Source: Bin5 sp022827195 (GTDB taxonomy: Bacteria; Chloroflexota; Anaerolineae; Caldilineales; Caldilineaceae). From it: 64,000 nucleotides of DNA. The stretch covers positions 620,001 through 684,000 of the forward strand of contig OZ242331.1 in NCBI GenBank assembly GCA_965208275.1, written 5' to 3'. Below the pieces are notes generated by a model. It had not been told where the DNA came from and made no database searches. It worked only from the letters and a program-made list of their open reading frames with translations. This document shows, piece after piece, positions 1-8,357 of this stretch (position 1 is its first letter; the number at the start of each line of letters is the position of its first letter). The translations under genes were made by a program, and so were the position numbers.

Positions 1-383
1 ATGTAGACCAGGCCCTTTTGGGTCAGTTCCCGGCTGCGCCGTTCGGTATCGGCAAAGTAACTGTTGCCGCCGTCCATGACGATGTCGCCGATGTCCAGCA
101 GGGGGACGAGCGCATCGAGCACGGCGTCGACGGGGCGGCCGGCCTGCACCATCAGCAGAATGCGGCGCGGTCGCTTGAGCTTGGCGACGACATCCTCAAG
201 CGTCACCGCGGGGATCAGCTTCTTGCCGCCATGTTCCGCCACAAAGTCGGTCATTTTGGAGGTGGTGCGGTTGTGGACGACGACATGGAAGCCGTTGCGT
301 TCGAGGTTGAGCACCAGGTTTTGGCCCATGACGGCCAGGCCGGAAACGGCGATATCCCCACCCGCTGCTGCGGCGTCACTCAT
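1..383 (-). CDS. gnd: 6-phosphogluconate dehydrogenase, N-terminal part (cut by window start)
   Basis: The reverse strand encodes an open frame starting at ATG 383 and running off the window. The translation begins MSDAAAAGGDIAVSGLAVMG and continues with NLERNGFHVVVHNRT, the NADP-binding Rossmann start of 6-phosphogluconate dehydrogenase, then the family segment LLMVQAGRPVD and the substrate-binding stretch MDGGNSYFADTERR. The enzyme oxidatively decarboxylates 6-phosphogluconate to ribulose 5-phosphate in the cytosolic pentose phosphate pathway and makes NADPH. A good ribosome binding site (AAGGAGAG) lies about 6 nt before the ATG. About 127 of the usual 470 or so residues are visible. The gene is transcribed divergently from purH. 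Confidence 0.93.
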   Translation of the reverse strand, partial: MSDAAAAGGDIAVSGLAVMGQNLVLNLERNGFHVVVHNRTTSKMTDFVAEHGGKKLIPAVTLEDVVAKLKRPRRILLMVQAGRPVDAVLDALVPLLDIGDIVMDGGNSYFADTERRSRELTQKGLVY

Positions 384-714
384 CGAAACTCTCCTTAGGG
401 CCGTGCGAATCGATTCTGTCCGAACTCTCGCCTAGTATAGCAGACGGCAGACGGATCAAGGCATTGTTCGCGCCTTCCTGTCGCATCAATGTCGGACTGT
501 ACAGCGGGCGGCGAATTCAAGTCAGCGGTGACTGAAACCGTCCGGGAGCAGTGGCCGGTGCTCGGTGTCCGGGAACTGCAAGGGCCGGATCTGTCCCGGT
601 AACCACCCGGGAACGGGCATCAGTACGCCGGACTTGAAATGCTCCCGGATATGCCCGGCTGTTTGTGGCTGGAGGCGAAATCGTGCTAAAATTGCGCTTC
701 AACAGAGACCGGAT
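384..714. other. Gene-free spacer between gnd and the purH riboswitch
   Basis: This is the divergent spacer between gnd and the purH leader. No convincing coding frame is present: the open frames here are antisense extensions of neighbours. It should hold the two divergent promoters, but I see no hexamer pair good enough to name. Confidence 0.5.
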
Positions 715-806
715 CCTCGACTGGCGGATTGTGTGGAGAGATACCACGGGGGAGAGGAGTTGCCGGGGCGTCATTCTCTGATTTGCACAGTCGAACGCCT
801 GGGCTG
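715..806 (+). promoter_or_regulatory. ZTP (pfl) riboswitch aptamer upstream of purH
   Basis: The leader carries the ordered conserved blocks of the pfl/ZTP riboswitch: ACTGGCG (720-726), a P2-like hairpin GTGTGGA...CCAC (731-746) running into GGGGGAG, and the 3' block CGCCTGGGC (796-804). GGCG (723-726) can pair with CGCC (796-799) as the family pseudoknot. ZTP riboswitches sense the purine intermediate ZMP/ZTP (AICAR phosphates) and are known to sit in front of purH, glyA and folate genes. PurH consumes AICAR, so the position makes metabolic sense. Identification is from memory of the consensus, not a covariance-model score. Confidence 0.88.
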
Positions 807-839
807 GGGCAGTTGGTAGATTCCGACTGTCCTTTTTTT
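787..839 (+). terminator. Riboswitch-controlled intrinsic terminator before purH
   Basis: ACAGTCG (787-793) pairs with CGACTGT (824-830) and is followed within 2 nt by seven T (833-839), an intrinsic terminator shape. CAGTCG (788-793) is also complementary to CGACTG (718-723) at the 5' side of the aptamer. Aptamer closure and terminator formation would therefore be mutually exclusive, consistent with an ON switch at high ZTP. The 30-nt loop is long, so the exact terminator stem could differ. Confidence 0.65.
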
Positions 840-874
840 GTCCCGTTTTGCGCGGTTCCGACAGGAGATTTCGC

Positions 875-2422
875 ATGACATTTCTCGCACTGATTTCGGT
901 TTCCGACAAGAGCGGCCTGACCTCGTTTGCGCAGCGGCTGCACAACGCGGGGGTTGAGCTGATTGCCAGCGGCGGGACCGCGGGCGCGCTCGCGGATGCG
1001 GGGCTGCCGGTAACGCCGACCGAGGCGCTGACCGGTTTCCCCGACCTGCTCGACGGCCGGGTAAAGACGCTCCATCCGGCTATCCATGGCGGCATACTCG
1101 CCCGCCGCACGCCGGAGCATCTCGCTGAGCTGGCCCGCCACGGGCTGCCCACGATCGATCTGGTGGTCGTCAACTTGTACCCTTTCCAGCGGACTGTCGC
1201 TGCGCAGGATGTAAAGCTGGCTGATGCGGTCGAGCAGATCGATATCGGCGGCGTTGCCCTGCTGCGCGCCGCGGCCAAGAATTTCGAATCGGTGGCGGTT
1301 GTCTGCGAGCCGTCGGACTATGATCGGGTGGCGCGGGCGATCGCGGAGGACGGACTGAACGCGGGCACGCGGAAGGAGCTTGCCCAGAAGGCGTTCCGGC
1401 ATACGGCTGAATACGATGCGGCCATCGCAGGCTACCTGGCGTTTCAGAAGCCGCCTGCTGCCGGCTCCAGCGCGGCGGAGCCCGGGTTGCCGGCGCGGAT
1501 CGATCTGCGGCTGGAACGGGTCCAGGCGATGCGTTACGGTGAAAACCCCCACCAACAGGGGGCGCTCTATCGTTTTGCCGGCGACGGGGGGGCGGCCTTT
1601 GAGCAGCTTCACGGCCAGGAGATGAGCTACAACAACTGGCTGGACCTGGACGGCAGCTGGCAGGCCGCGCAGGATTTCGACGCGCCGACCGCGGCTATCA
1701 TCAAGCACAGCAACCCGTGCGGGTTGGCTTCCGCCGATACGCTGGTGGCGGCCTACGAGAGTGCGCTGGCCTCCGATCCGTTGAGCGCATTCGGTGGGAT
1801 CGTCGCGGTCAACCGCCGTCTGGACGTCGCGACCGCTGAGCGCATGAGCAAACTCTTCATCGAGATCGTCGCTGCTCCCTCTTACGACGAAGATGCGCTG
1901 GCCCTGCTGAGGCGCAAGAGCAATCTGCGTATCATGCGCGGAACGGGCGCGGCGGGGCGTTCTCTCAGCATCCGCAGCGTCTACGGCGGCGCGCTCGTGC
2001 AGGAGCAGGACAGCAGCCGCGAAGATCTGGATCCGGCCAACTGGCGGGTTGTCAGCGAGCGTCAGCCGAGGGAGGAGCAGCTGGCCGATCTGGCGTTCGC
2101 CTGGCGGGTCTGCCGCCATGTCAAGAGCAATGCCATCGTCTACGCCAAGGGGCGGTCGACGGTGGGCGTTGGCGCGGGGCAGATGAGCCGCGTGGACTCG
2201 GTTATGCTGGCGGGACACAAGGCAGGCGAGCGGTCGAAGGGCGCGGTCATGGCATCGGACGCTTTCTTCCCGTTCGCCGACGGCATCGAGGCCGCGGCCG
2301 CGCACGGCATCGCTGCGATCGTGCAGCCGGGCGGTTCGATCCGGGACGAGGAGGTGATCGCGGCGGTCGACCGGCTGGGCCTGGTGATGGCTTTTACGGG
2401 GACGCGGCATTTCCGTCACTGA
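875..2422 (+). CDS. purH: Bifunctional AICAR formyltransferase / IMP cyclohydrolase
   Basis: PurH catalyses the last two steps of de novo purine synthesis: AICAR plus 10-formyl-THF to FAICAR, then cyclisation to IMP. The 515-residue product matches the usual length. The N-terminal MGS-like cyclohydrolase domain contains VKTLHPAIHGGILARR. The C-terminal transformylase domain contains the catalytic Lys-His in IIKHSNPCG and later AFGGIVAVNRR and GAGQMSRVDS. I chose ATG 875 because AGGAG lies at 862-866; the frame stays open to a TTG at 848, which lacks a site. Expression is predicted to be controlled by the ZTP riboswitch just upstream. Confidence 0.97.
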   Translation: MTFLALISVSDKSGLTSFAQRLHNAGVELIASGGTAGALADAGLPVTPTEALTGFPDLLDGRVKTLHPAIHGGILARRTPEHLAELARHGLPTIDLVVVNLYPFQRTVAAQDVKLADAVEQIDIGGVALLRAAAKNFESVAVVCEPSDYDRVARAIAEDGLNAGTRKELAQKAFRHTAEYDAAIAGYLAFQKPPAAGSSAAEPGLPARIDLRLERVQAMRYGENPHQQGALYRFAGDGGAAFEQLHGQEMSYNNWLDLDGSWQAAQDFDAPTAAIIKHSNPCGLASADTLVAAYESALASDPLSAFGGIVAVNRRLDVATAERMSKLFIEIVAAPSYDEDALALLRRKSNLRIMRGTGAAGRSLSIRSVYGGALVQEQDSSREDLDPANWRVVSERQPREEQLADLAFAWRVCRHVKSNAIVYAKGRSTVGVGAGQMSRVDSVMLAGHKAGERSKGAVMASDAFFPFADGIEAAAAHGIAAIVQPGGSIRDEEVIAAVDRLGLVMAFTGTRHFRH

Positions 2423-2514
2423 TTGCTGGCGCATTTTGGACCCCCCGTTGCCTGGTAGGGCGCGATTGGCTAGACTGGAACTGATACGCAATTCGGTAGC
2501 GGCAAGAGACGCCC

Positions 2515-3495
2515 ATGCAAGTCTTGATTACCGGCGGGGCCGGCTTTATCGGCAGCCATCTGGCCGAGGCGCTGCTCGACCGGGGCGAAACGGTTGCCGT
2601 TCTTGACAATCTGAGCACAGGCTCGATCGAAAACATCCGGCGCCTGCAGCAGAACCCCCGTTTTTCATTTACGGAGGGAGCGCTGGACGACGATGCCGCG
2701 CTCGACCGACTGGCCGGCCGCGCCGACGCGATCTTGCATCTCGCAGCCGCGGTCGGCGTTCACCTGGTGCTGGAGCGACCGACGGCCGCGATCGAGACCA
2801 ACGTGCTGGGGACGCACGCGCTCCTGAGCGCGGCCCGGCGCTACGGCTGCCGAACGCTCTTCGCCAGCACGAGCGAGGTCTACGGCAAAGGCGCAGCCGT
2901 ACCCTTTGCCGAAGACGACGACCTGCTCCTCGGGCCGCCCAGCCGCAGCCGGTGGGGCTACGCGGCCAGCAAGCTGCTGAACGAGTTTCTCGGCCTGGCG
3001 GCGCACCGCGAATTTGGACTGCCGCTGACGATCGTGCGCCTCTTCAATGTCGTTGGGCCGCGTCAGACCGGCCGCTTCGGTGCGGTCGTGCCGCGCTTCG
3101 TCAACCTTGCACTGGGCGGCGAACCGGTGACCGTATACGGTGACGGCGCCCAGACCCGCTGCTTCTGTCACGTTTCCGACGTTGTGCGGGCGCTACTGGG
3201 CCTGCTCGATGAACCGCTGGCTACGAGCGGAGAGATTTACAACGTGGGCAGCGACTGCGAGGTCTCGATCAGGGACCTGGCGCGGCAGGTCGTGGCGCGC
3301 GCCGGTTCTGCTTCCCCGATCCGCCATGTCCCCTATGATGAGGCCTATGCGCCGGGGTTTGAGGACATGCGGCGGCGGGTGCCGGACATTTCGAAGATCA
3401 AAGCGGCTACCGGCTGGAGCCCTTCCCTTTTGTTAGCAGATATTCTGGATGATATGATTGATTTTGAAAAGGCGCGTCTGGCCGGCAAAGGCTAG
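2515..3495 (+). CDS. NAD-dependent sugar-nucleotide epimerase/dehydratase (extended SDR)
   Basis: A 326-residue extended short-chain dehydrogenase of the UDP-glucose 4-epimerase/dTDP-glucose dehydratase type. The N-terminus has the dinucleotide-binding GGAGFIG (residues 7-13). The catalytic Tyr-Lys pair is in WGYAASK (about 146-152), with the Ser/Thr of STSEVYG before it. RLFNVVGPRQ and YGDGAQTRCFCHVSDVV are substrate-domain signatures. It probably converts a nucleotide sugar for cell-surface polysaccharide in the cytosol; the exact substrate cannot be read from the sequence. It follows purH by 92 nt on the same strand and precedes a secreted peptidase, with no obvious pathway link to either. 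Confidence 0.9.
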   Translation: MQVLITGGAGFIGSHLAEALLDRGETVAVLDNLSTGSIENIRRLQQNPRFSFTEGALDDDAALDRLAGRADAILHLAAAVGVHLVLERPTAAIETNVLGTHALLSAARRYGCRTLFASTSEVYGKGAAVPFAEDDDLLLGPPSRSRWGYAASKLLNEFLGLAAHREFGLPLTIVRLFNVVGPRQTGRFGAVVPRFVNLALGGEPVTVYGDGAQTRCFCHVSDVVRALLGLLDEPLATSGEIYNVGSDCEVSIRDLARQVVARAGSASPIRHVPYDEAYAPGFEDMRRRVPDISKIKAATGWSPSLLLADILDDMIDFEKARLAGKG

Positions 3496-3558
3496 CACGA
3501 AAGCTTCGCAAACGGGGCCTGTTCCACCGGGGCCGCAACACGATGCCAGGAGAGAACC

Positions 3559-5961
3559 ATGAATACAAGTACGGCCCGAAGAGTGTTGGCCGCGACGGCT
3601 GCAGCGCTGCTGATGAGTCTGATGCTAGGCGTTGCTGTCTTCGCGCAAGGGAGCAGCGACCCGCCACCGGCGGCACCAATCGTAAATGACGACGGCGGTG
3701 CAGTCAGAATTACAGGGCAAGTAGCCTATTCGTATCCCTATTTCACAAGCGGGGTGGCGCAGCCGATGGTCATCCTCGAGGACCAGGCCGGATTCGTCAC
3801 TCGCAACGAACATTTTCTGATGCCGGTCGCGTCGCAGACGATTGGGCAGATCACGTCGGACTTTTTCACCTCGCCCTTCACCTATTCGATTGCGTTGCCG
3901 ATCGAACCTGCGGGCACCTACTCCGACGTTGACAACGACGACACGGAGGACCAGGGTGTTCAGGTCTTCGCGATCGCGTACTGGGACAATACATTCGGCG
4001 ATCCTTTCCTGGAGGAGCGCGATCTGCACGGAGGCGGCTGGTCGACTGCCTACGCCTCGACCCGCATCAGCGAGGAAATCGAGACGGAAAGAGAGATCGT
4101 TGGCGGCATCTTTCTCGTCTACGCGCCTGATGACGAACAGGGCTTCCCGTCCGGATTCGGCGAAGACGGGCTCTTGTTCACCGAGGACGACCCGATCGTC
4201 ACGTTGCCCCAGGGCTATACGATCGTCAATATGGACGCGGAGCCGTTCACTTTCGACCGCTCGCGCAACCCGGTTGTCGACCTGATAGAGCCGCAGGGCA
4301 TCGCGGAGGTCGATTATTCGGACCAATCTTACCCCGATGCTTTCAACTCGCTGGTCGATCTGCTGATCAAGGAGTATGCCTTTACCGAATACAAGGAGAT
4401 CGACTGGGAGGCGAAGCGGACCGAGTTTCTGCCCCGCTTTCAGGCCGCGGCGGACGCTGAGGACAGTATGGACTATCAGCGCGCCCTGCGGGACTTCGGC
4501 TGGTCAATCCCCGACGGGCACGTGAGCGGCTCCTTCATTCGCGAAGATTTCCAGCAGGCGATCGCCGGTGGGATCGGCATCGCGATCCGGGAGACGAATG
4601 AGGGCAAGGTTATCGTCAACTTTGTCGGCGAAGGCAGTCCGGCCGCGAACGCAGGCATCACCTTGGGGACGGAGATCACCGCCATCGACGGTGTAGCGAT
4701 TTCCGAGGCGATCGACAACGCCGTCGCCCACTCGGCGCCATTCAGTACGGAACATTTCAAGCATTTGCAGCAGATGCGATACGTCGTGCGCTTCCCGATC
4801 GAGACGGAAGTGGCACTGTCCTGGATCGGCGCCGATGGCCTGGTTACGGATACGATGAAGGTCATCAGCGAGTATGACAGCTTCAGCTTTTCCTCATTTG
4901 CCAGGGGTTTGACGGGATTCGAGCTGCCGGTGGACTACCGCCTGCTGGAAGCGGGTGATTACGGCGAGAATGACATAGGCTACGTAAAGCTGGACAGCTT
5001 CTCCGACAACAGCCTGCTGACGATTCAGCTGTGGGAGCGGATGATACGGGCGCTCAATCGCTACGGCGTGGGCGGGCTGATCATCGACATGCGGCAGAAC
5101 GGCGGCGGCAGCGGCTTCCTGGCCGATCAGATGGCCGCCTACTTCTATCATGAGCCGCACGTGCTGGGCAATACCGGCTACTATGAAGACGACCAAGGTG
5201 AGTTCTACTTTGACCCGGACGGTTCGGAGCGGTTCTACCTGCCGCCGGAGGACTTGCGCTACGACGGCAAGGTGGCAGTGATCGTCGGCCCGTTCTGCCT
5301 CAGCGCGTGTGAGTTTTTCACCTACGACATGACGATCGACGGCAGGTCCGACATCGTCGGCCACTACCCGACCGGCGGGCTGGGCGGCAGCATCAAGAGC
5401 ATCAAGATGCCAGACAATGAGTACTTCACGTACACCATCGGCCGCGCGGTCGACGCCGACGGCGAGATACACATCGAGGGCAAGGGCGTGTCGCCGACCG
5501 TGGTGGTGCCGGTTACCGCCGAGGTGCTGCTGGCGGATAAGGACGACGACGTGCTGCTGGATGCGGCAGTTGGGCACCTGGACAGCCTGCTGGCGGTCGA
5601 AACGATCGACGGCGGCGAAATCGCGCTCGGCGATACGATTACAGGGACGCTGGCGGCTCAGACCGTGGTGCGGTACACGCTGCCCCTTTCGGCAGGCGAC
5701 GTCATCAGCATCTTCTTGAACAGCGAGGAGTTCGACACCTATCTGGCGCTCTATCTCGGGGGCGAAGACCCGATCATGTCCGATGACGATTCGTACGAGA
5801 CGAACGCCGCGCTGGAGGAGCTGGAGGTCCCCAGCGACCTTGTGCTGACGGTCGAAGTCAGCTCTGCTCTGGGCGATGAGGAAGGGGCGTACACGCTCGA
5901 GGTAAGAGACGTGCGGCCGGACGAAGAGGAGGAGGAGGGGGAGAACTCCGACGACAGTTAG
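3559..5961 (+). CDS. Secreted S41-family (C-terminal processing type) serine peptidase
   Basis: The 800-residue product starts with a Sec signal peptide (basic MNTSTARRVLAA, then a hydrophobic core ending near FAQG, about residue 30). After a 270-residue N-terminal region come a helical segment, a PDZ-like domain (about 340-400) and the S41 catalytic core with GGLIIDMRQNGGGSG and the nucleophile Ser in FCLSACEFFTYD (about residue 580). The C-terminus (about 690-785) resembles a beta-rich pre-peptidase C-terminal (PPC-like) domain and ends in a highly acidic tail. It probably degrades proteins outside the membrane. The start is supported by CAGGAGAG before ATG 3559. The 3' terminator is shared with the convergent M24 gene. 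Confidence 0.88.
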   Translation: MNTSTARRVLAATAAALLMSLMLGVAVFAQGSSDPPPAAPIVNDDGGAVRITGQVAYSYPYFTSGVAQPMVILEDQAGFVTRNEHFLMPVASQTIGQITSDFFTSPFTYSIALPIEPAGTYSDVDNDDTEDQGVQVFAIAYWDNTFGDPFLEERDLHGGGWSTAYASTRISEEIETEREIVGGIFLVYAPDDEQGFPSGFGEDGLLFTEDDPIVTLPQGYTIVNMDAEPFTFDRSRNPVVDLIEPQGIAEVDYSDQSYPDAFNSLVDLLIKEYAFTEYKEIDWEAKRTEFLPRFQAAADAEDSMDYQRALRDFGWSIPDGHVSGSFIREDFQQAIAGGIGIAIRETNEGKVIVNFVGEGSPAANAGITLGTEITAIDGVAISEAIDNAVAHSAPFSTEHFKHLQQMRYVVRFPIETEVALSWIGADGLVTDTMKVISEYDSFSFSSFARGLTGFELPVDYRLLEAGDYGENDIGYVKLDSFSDNSLLTIQLWERMIRALNRYGVGGLIIDMRQNGGGSGFLADQMAAYFYHEPHVLGNTGYYEDDQGEFYFDPDGSERFYLPPEDLRYDGKVAVIVGPFCLSACEFFTYDMTIDGRSDIVGHYPTGGLGGSIKSIKMPDNEYFTYTIGRAVDADGEIHIEGKGVSPTVVVPVTAEVLLADKDDDVLLDAAVGHLDSLLAVETIDGGEIALGDTITGTLAAQTVVRYTLPLSAGDVISIFLNSEEFDTYLALYLGGEDPIMSDDDSYETNAALEELEVPSDLVLTVEVSSALGDEEGAYTLEVRDVRPDEEEEEGENSDDS

Positions 5962-5977
5962 TCTTGATAGGATGGAA

Positions 5978-6014
5978 GGGCGCGGTGGGGGTATCGCCCG
6001 CCGCGCCCCTTTGT
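5978..6014 (+). terminator. Intrinsic terminator between convergent genes
   Basis: GGGCGCGG (5978-5985) pairs with CCGCGCCC (6001-6008), with inner G/C pairing, followed by CTTTGTT. It lies 16 nt after the S41 peptidase stop and 16 nt before the stop of the convergent M24 peptidase, so it may serve both strands. Confidence 0.7.
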
Positions 6015-6029
6015 TACTGTCTCCGTACG

Positions 6030-7262
6030 TTACCCTCGCATCGGTACGACCAGGTCATAAGGATAGTCGGTCAACCAGATCAGTTCTCCGGCCTCGTTGA
6101 ACGCGACCGCGTCCTCGACGCGTACGCCGTAGCCGCGGTTGGGGTAGTAGAGCCCCGGCTCGATCGTGACGACGTGCCCCGGCTGCAGCAGTGTGTCCTC
6201 CCCCTGGGCGTGGCTGAAGCGAGGTCCTTCGTGGATTTCCAGGCCGATGCCGTGGCCAAGGCTGTGGACGTAGCCTTCCTCGGTGCCCGGATGGCTGCGA
6301 ACGGTCCTGTGGCCTTGCGCTTCGTAGAAGTCGCAGACCATAAGCTGGTATTCGCGCGTCGGCCGCCCCAGCGCCAGCTCCGACATGACGCGGTCGAAGA
6401 TCTCTTTGGTCTGGTCGTAGGCCGCCTGCACCTCGTCGCTGGCGTAGCCGAGGGACCAGGTACGCGTCATGTCGTGGAAGTAGCCTTCCTCGGTCGTCGG
6501 ATAGATGTCGAAGATGATGGAGCGGCCCAGTTGCAACGGCATCGACGGGTCGCCGCTGTTGTGGGGGACGCCGGCATCGCGGCCCTGCGAGAAGATGGTG
6601 CCGTGGTCCTCTGCCAGGCCCTTGGCTTGCAGGCGGCCGCGCATGAATGCCTTGACGTCGCCGATTGTCAGCGGAGCGCCGTCCGCCTTCAGGATAGTCT
6701 CGTCGCGGCCGACGGCGTGCTCCTGGATGAAGGCCTGCACTTCGCCGACGACGGCGCAGGTGAGCCGGCCGGCCCGGTTCAGGATCTCCAGCTCAGCGTC
6801 GTCTTTGGTGACAAAGGCCTGGCTGAAGAGCGTTTCGCCGTATTCGCCGACGACCTCGATCTCTTCGATCATCTCCTGGACTTTGCTCATGAGGGCCATG
6901 GTCGCGCCGGCGTCCTGCAGTCCGTAGACGCCGACCCGACCCCGCAGTCCCATCATCTCCATTGCGCGCGCGAAGTAGGCCGCGTTGGCCGCCAGCCGGT
7001 CGCCTTTGAACTCCTTGAGCAGCTCATAGCCGTTGAAATGCTCCTCGCGGTTGACGGTGCGCAGGCCGGTGGCGGCGGCCGTGTCCCGCTCCATCATGCC
7101 GTGTACGAGCGTCACCTCTTCCCCGCGCGGCTTGAGAAGGAGGGCGCCCTCAAAAAAGCCTCCGCTGGTCAGATATTTCATCACCGGGCCGTGCCCTTCG
7201 CCCATCACCAGAAAGCCGTCAAGATTCCGCTCCGCCATCAGGCGGTCCAGGTCCCTCTTCAT
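6030..7262 (-). CDS. M24-family metallopeptidase (Xaa-Pro aminopeptidase-like)
   Basis: A 410-residue two-domain pita-bread peptidase: a creatinase-like N-terminal domain (about 1-150) and the M24 catalytic domain. The five metal ligands are visible in order: Asp in IIFDIYP, Asp in FHDMTRT, His in LGHGIGLEIHE, Glu in VTIEPGLYY and Glu in GVRVEDAVA. It should cleave the N-terminal residue before proline, or a related dipeptide, in the cytosol. I start at ATG 7262 because GAGAGG precedes it and MKRDLDRLMAERNLDG is a typical family N-terminus; the open frame upstream to 7526 is not protein-like. It is convergent with the S41 peptidase. Confidence 0.92.
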   Translation of the reverse strand: MKRDLDRLMAERNLDGFLVMGEGHGPVMKYLTSGGFFEGALLLKPRGEEVTLVHGMMERDTAAATGLRTVNREEHFNGYELLKEFKGDRLAANAAYFARAMEMMGLRGRVGVYGLQDAGATMALMSKVQEMIEEIEVVGEYGETLFSQAFVTKDDAELEILNRAGRLTCAVVGEVQAFIQEHAVGRDETILKADGAPLTIGDVKAFMRGRLQAKGLAEDHGTIFSQGRDAGVPHNSGDPSMPLQLGRSIIFDIYPTTEEGYFHDMTRTWSLGYASDEVQAAYDQTKEIFDRVMSELALGRPTREYQLMVCDFYEAQGHRTVRSHPGTEEGYVHSLGHGIGLEIHEGPRFSHAQGEDTLLQPGHVVTIEPGLYYPNRGYGVRVEDAVAFNEAGELIWLTDYPYDLVVPMRG

Positions 7263-7598
7263 TCGAATCCTCTCTCTATGGTTTGCCGAGTAGGCCGCCC
7301 GCGCCGTGCTGGCGGCAACCGGTCCAGACCTGCGAAGGCTATCACCGGCGCGTGCAGAAGTCAATCCTGGCATGTGGATTCGGGCCGGTGTTGCCTGCAT
7401 TTTCTCTGGAAAATGGGCAGGCCAGCCCGAGAGGATCGGCAGTCGGTGTTTACCCTGAGAACCGGGCCCCTCTGCGATTTCCCATGAGTCTTTGGCACTT
7501 TCCCCACAGAACTTTTCCGTCCGCATCCTTTACACTGCTAGAATGGTTGCTGAAGGCAAGCCGGGAGTATACAGCAGAGAACAGGGCCTGGTTCGGAA
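7263..7598. other. Divergent promoter region without a gene
   Basis: This 336-nt spacer separates the M24 peptidase (minus strand) from the ABC exporter (plus strand). It contains AT-richer stretches near 7490-7545 (TTGGCA, TTTACACTGCTAGAAT) that probably carry promoter elements, but I find no -35/-10 pair with good spacing. No coding frame is convincing. Confidence 0.4.
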
Positions 7599-8357
7599 AT
7601 GACGGAGACTCTCAGGCATGAAGCGCCGGAAGCCGCGCCGGACCTCCTTGTGCGGCTGGATAGGTTGAGCAAGTCCTACACTGAGGCCGGCCAGGAGAGA
7701 CAGGTGCTTGAGGCGGTGGACTGCACCTTTTCGGTCGGCCAGTTCACCTGCCTGTTCGGGAAGTCGGGCAGTGGCAAGAGTACGCTCCTCAACCTGATTT
7801 CCGGCATCGACCGCCCCAGCGGCGGGCGCGTGTTCATTCGTGAAGACGGCGGCGAAGTCGAGTTGACGGCCCTGCAGGAGCAGCAGCGAACGCTTTTTCG
7901 CCGCCGCAACATCGGCATTGTCTTCCAGTTCTTCAACCTCATTCCGACGCTCACGGTGCTGGAGAACGTCGCGCTGCCGGTCGAGCTGGCGGGCGAGGAC
8001 CGCAAGGGCCACCGCCGCGCCGAAGCGCTGCTGGGCCGCGTCGGCCTGGGCGACCGCCTGGATACCTTTCCGGACCGGCTGAGCGGGGGCGAGCAGCAGC
8101 GCGTGGCAATTGCGCGCGCGCTGATCCATGACCCGGTCCTGCTGCTGGCGGATGAGCCGACCGGCAACCTGGACGAAGGCACCGGCGAAGCAGTTCTGGA
8201 GCTGCTGCTGGAGCTGAGCCGCGACGCGGGCAAAACGTTGATCATGGCGACCCACGACCAGGACATCGCCCGATTCGCCGACAGGGTGTTTTTCCTCGAA
8301 CGGGGGCGGCTCGTCACCGAGCAGGACGGCGAAGAGGTTTCCGGGTCTTCGGCATGA
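7599..8357 (+). CDS. ABC transporter ATP-binding protein, LolD/MacB/FtsE type
   Basis: A 252-residue nucleotide-binding subunit. Walker A is GKSGSGKST, the signature motif is LSGGEQQR, Walker B is LLLADEPT followed by the catalytic Asn/Asp region GNLDE, and the switch His is in MATHDQ. The family powers extracytoplasmic FtsX-like permeases, which move lipoproteins, peptides or lipids at the outer leaflet rather than importing solutes. The stop overlaps the permease start (ATGA), so the two are translationally coupled and surely form one complex. No Shine-Dalgarno is evident before ATG 7599, so a leaderless or weakly initiated message is possible. Confidence 0.93.
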   Translation: MTETLRHEAPEAAPDLLVRLDRLSKSYTEAGQERQVLEAVDCTFSVGQFTCLFGKSGSGKSTLLNLISGIDRPSGGRVFIREDGGEVELTALQEQQRTLFRRRNIGIVFQFFNLIPTLTVLENVALPVELAGEDRKGHRRAEALLGRVGLGDRLDTFPDRLSGGEQQRVAIARALIHDPVLLLADEPTGNLDEGTGEAVLELLLELSRDAGKTLIMATHDQDIARFADRVFFLERGRLVTEQDGEEVSGSSA

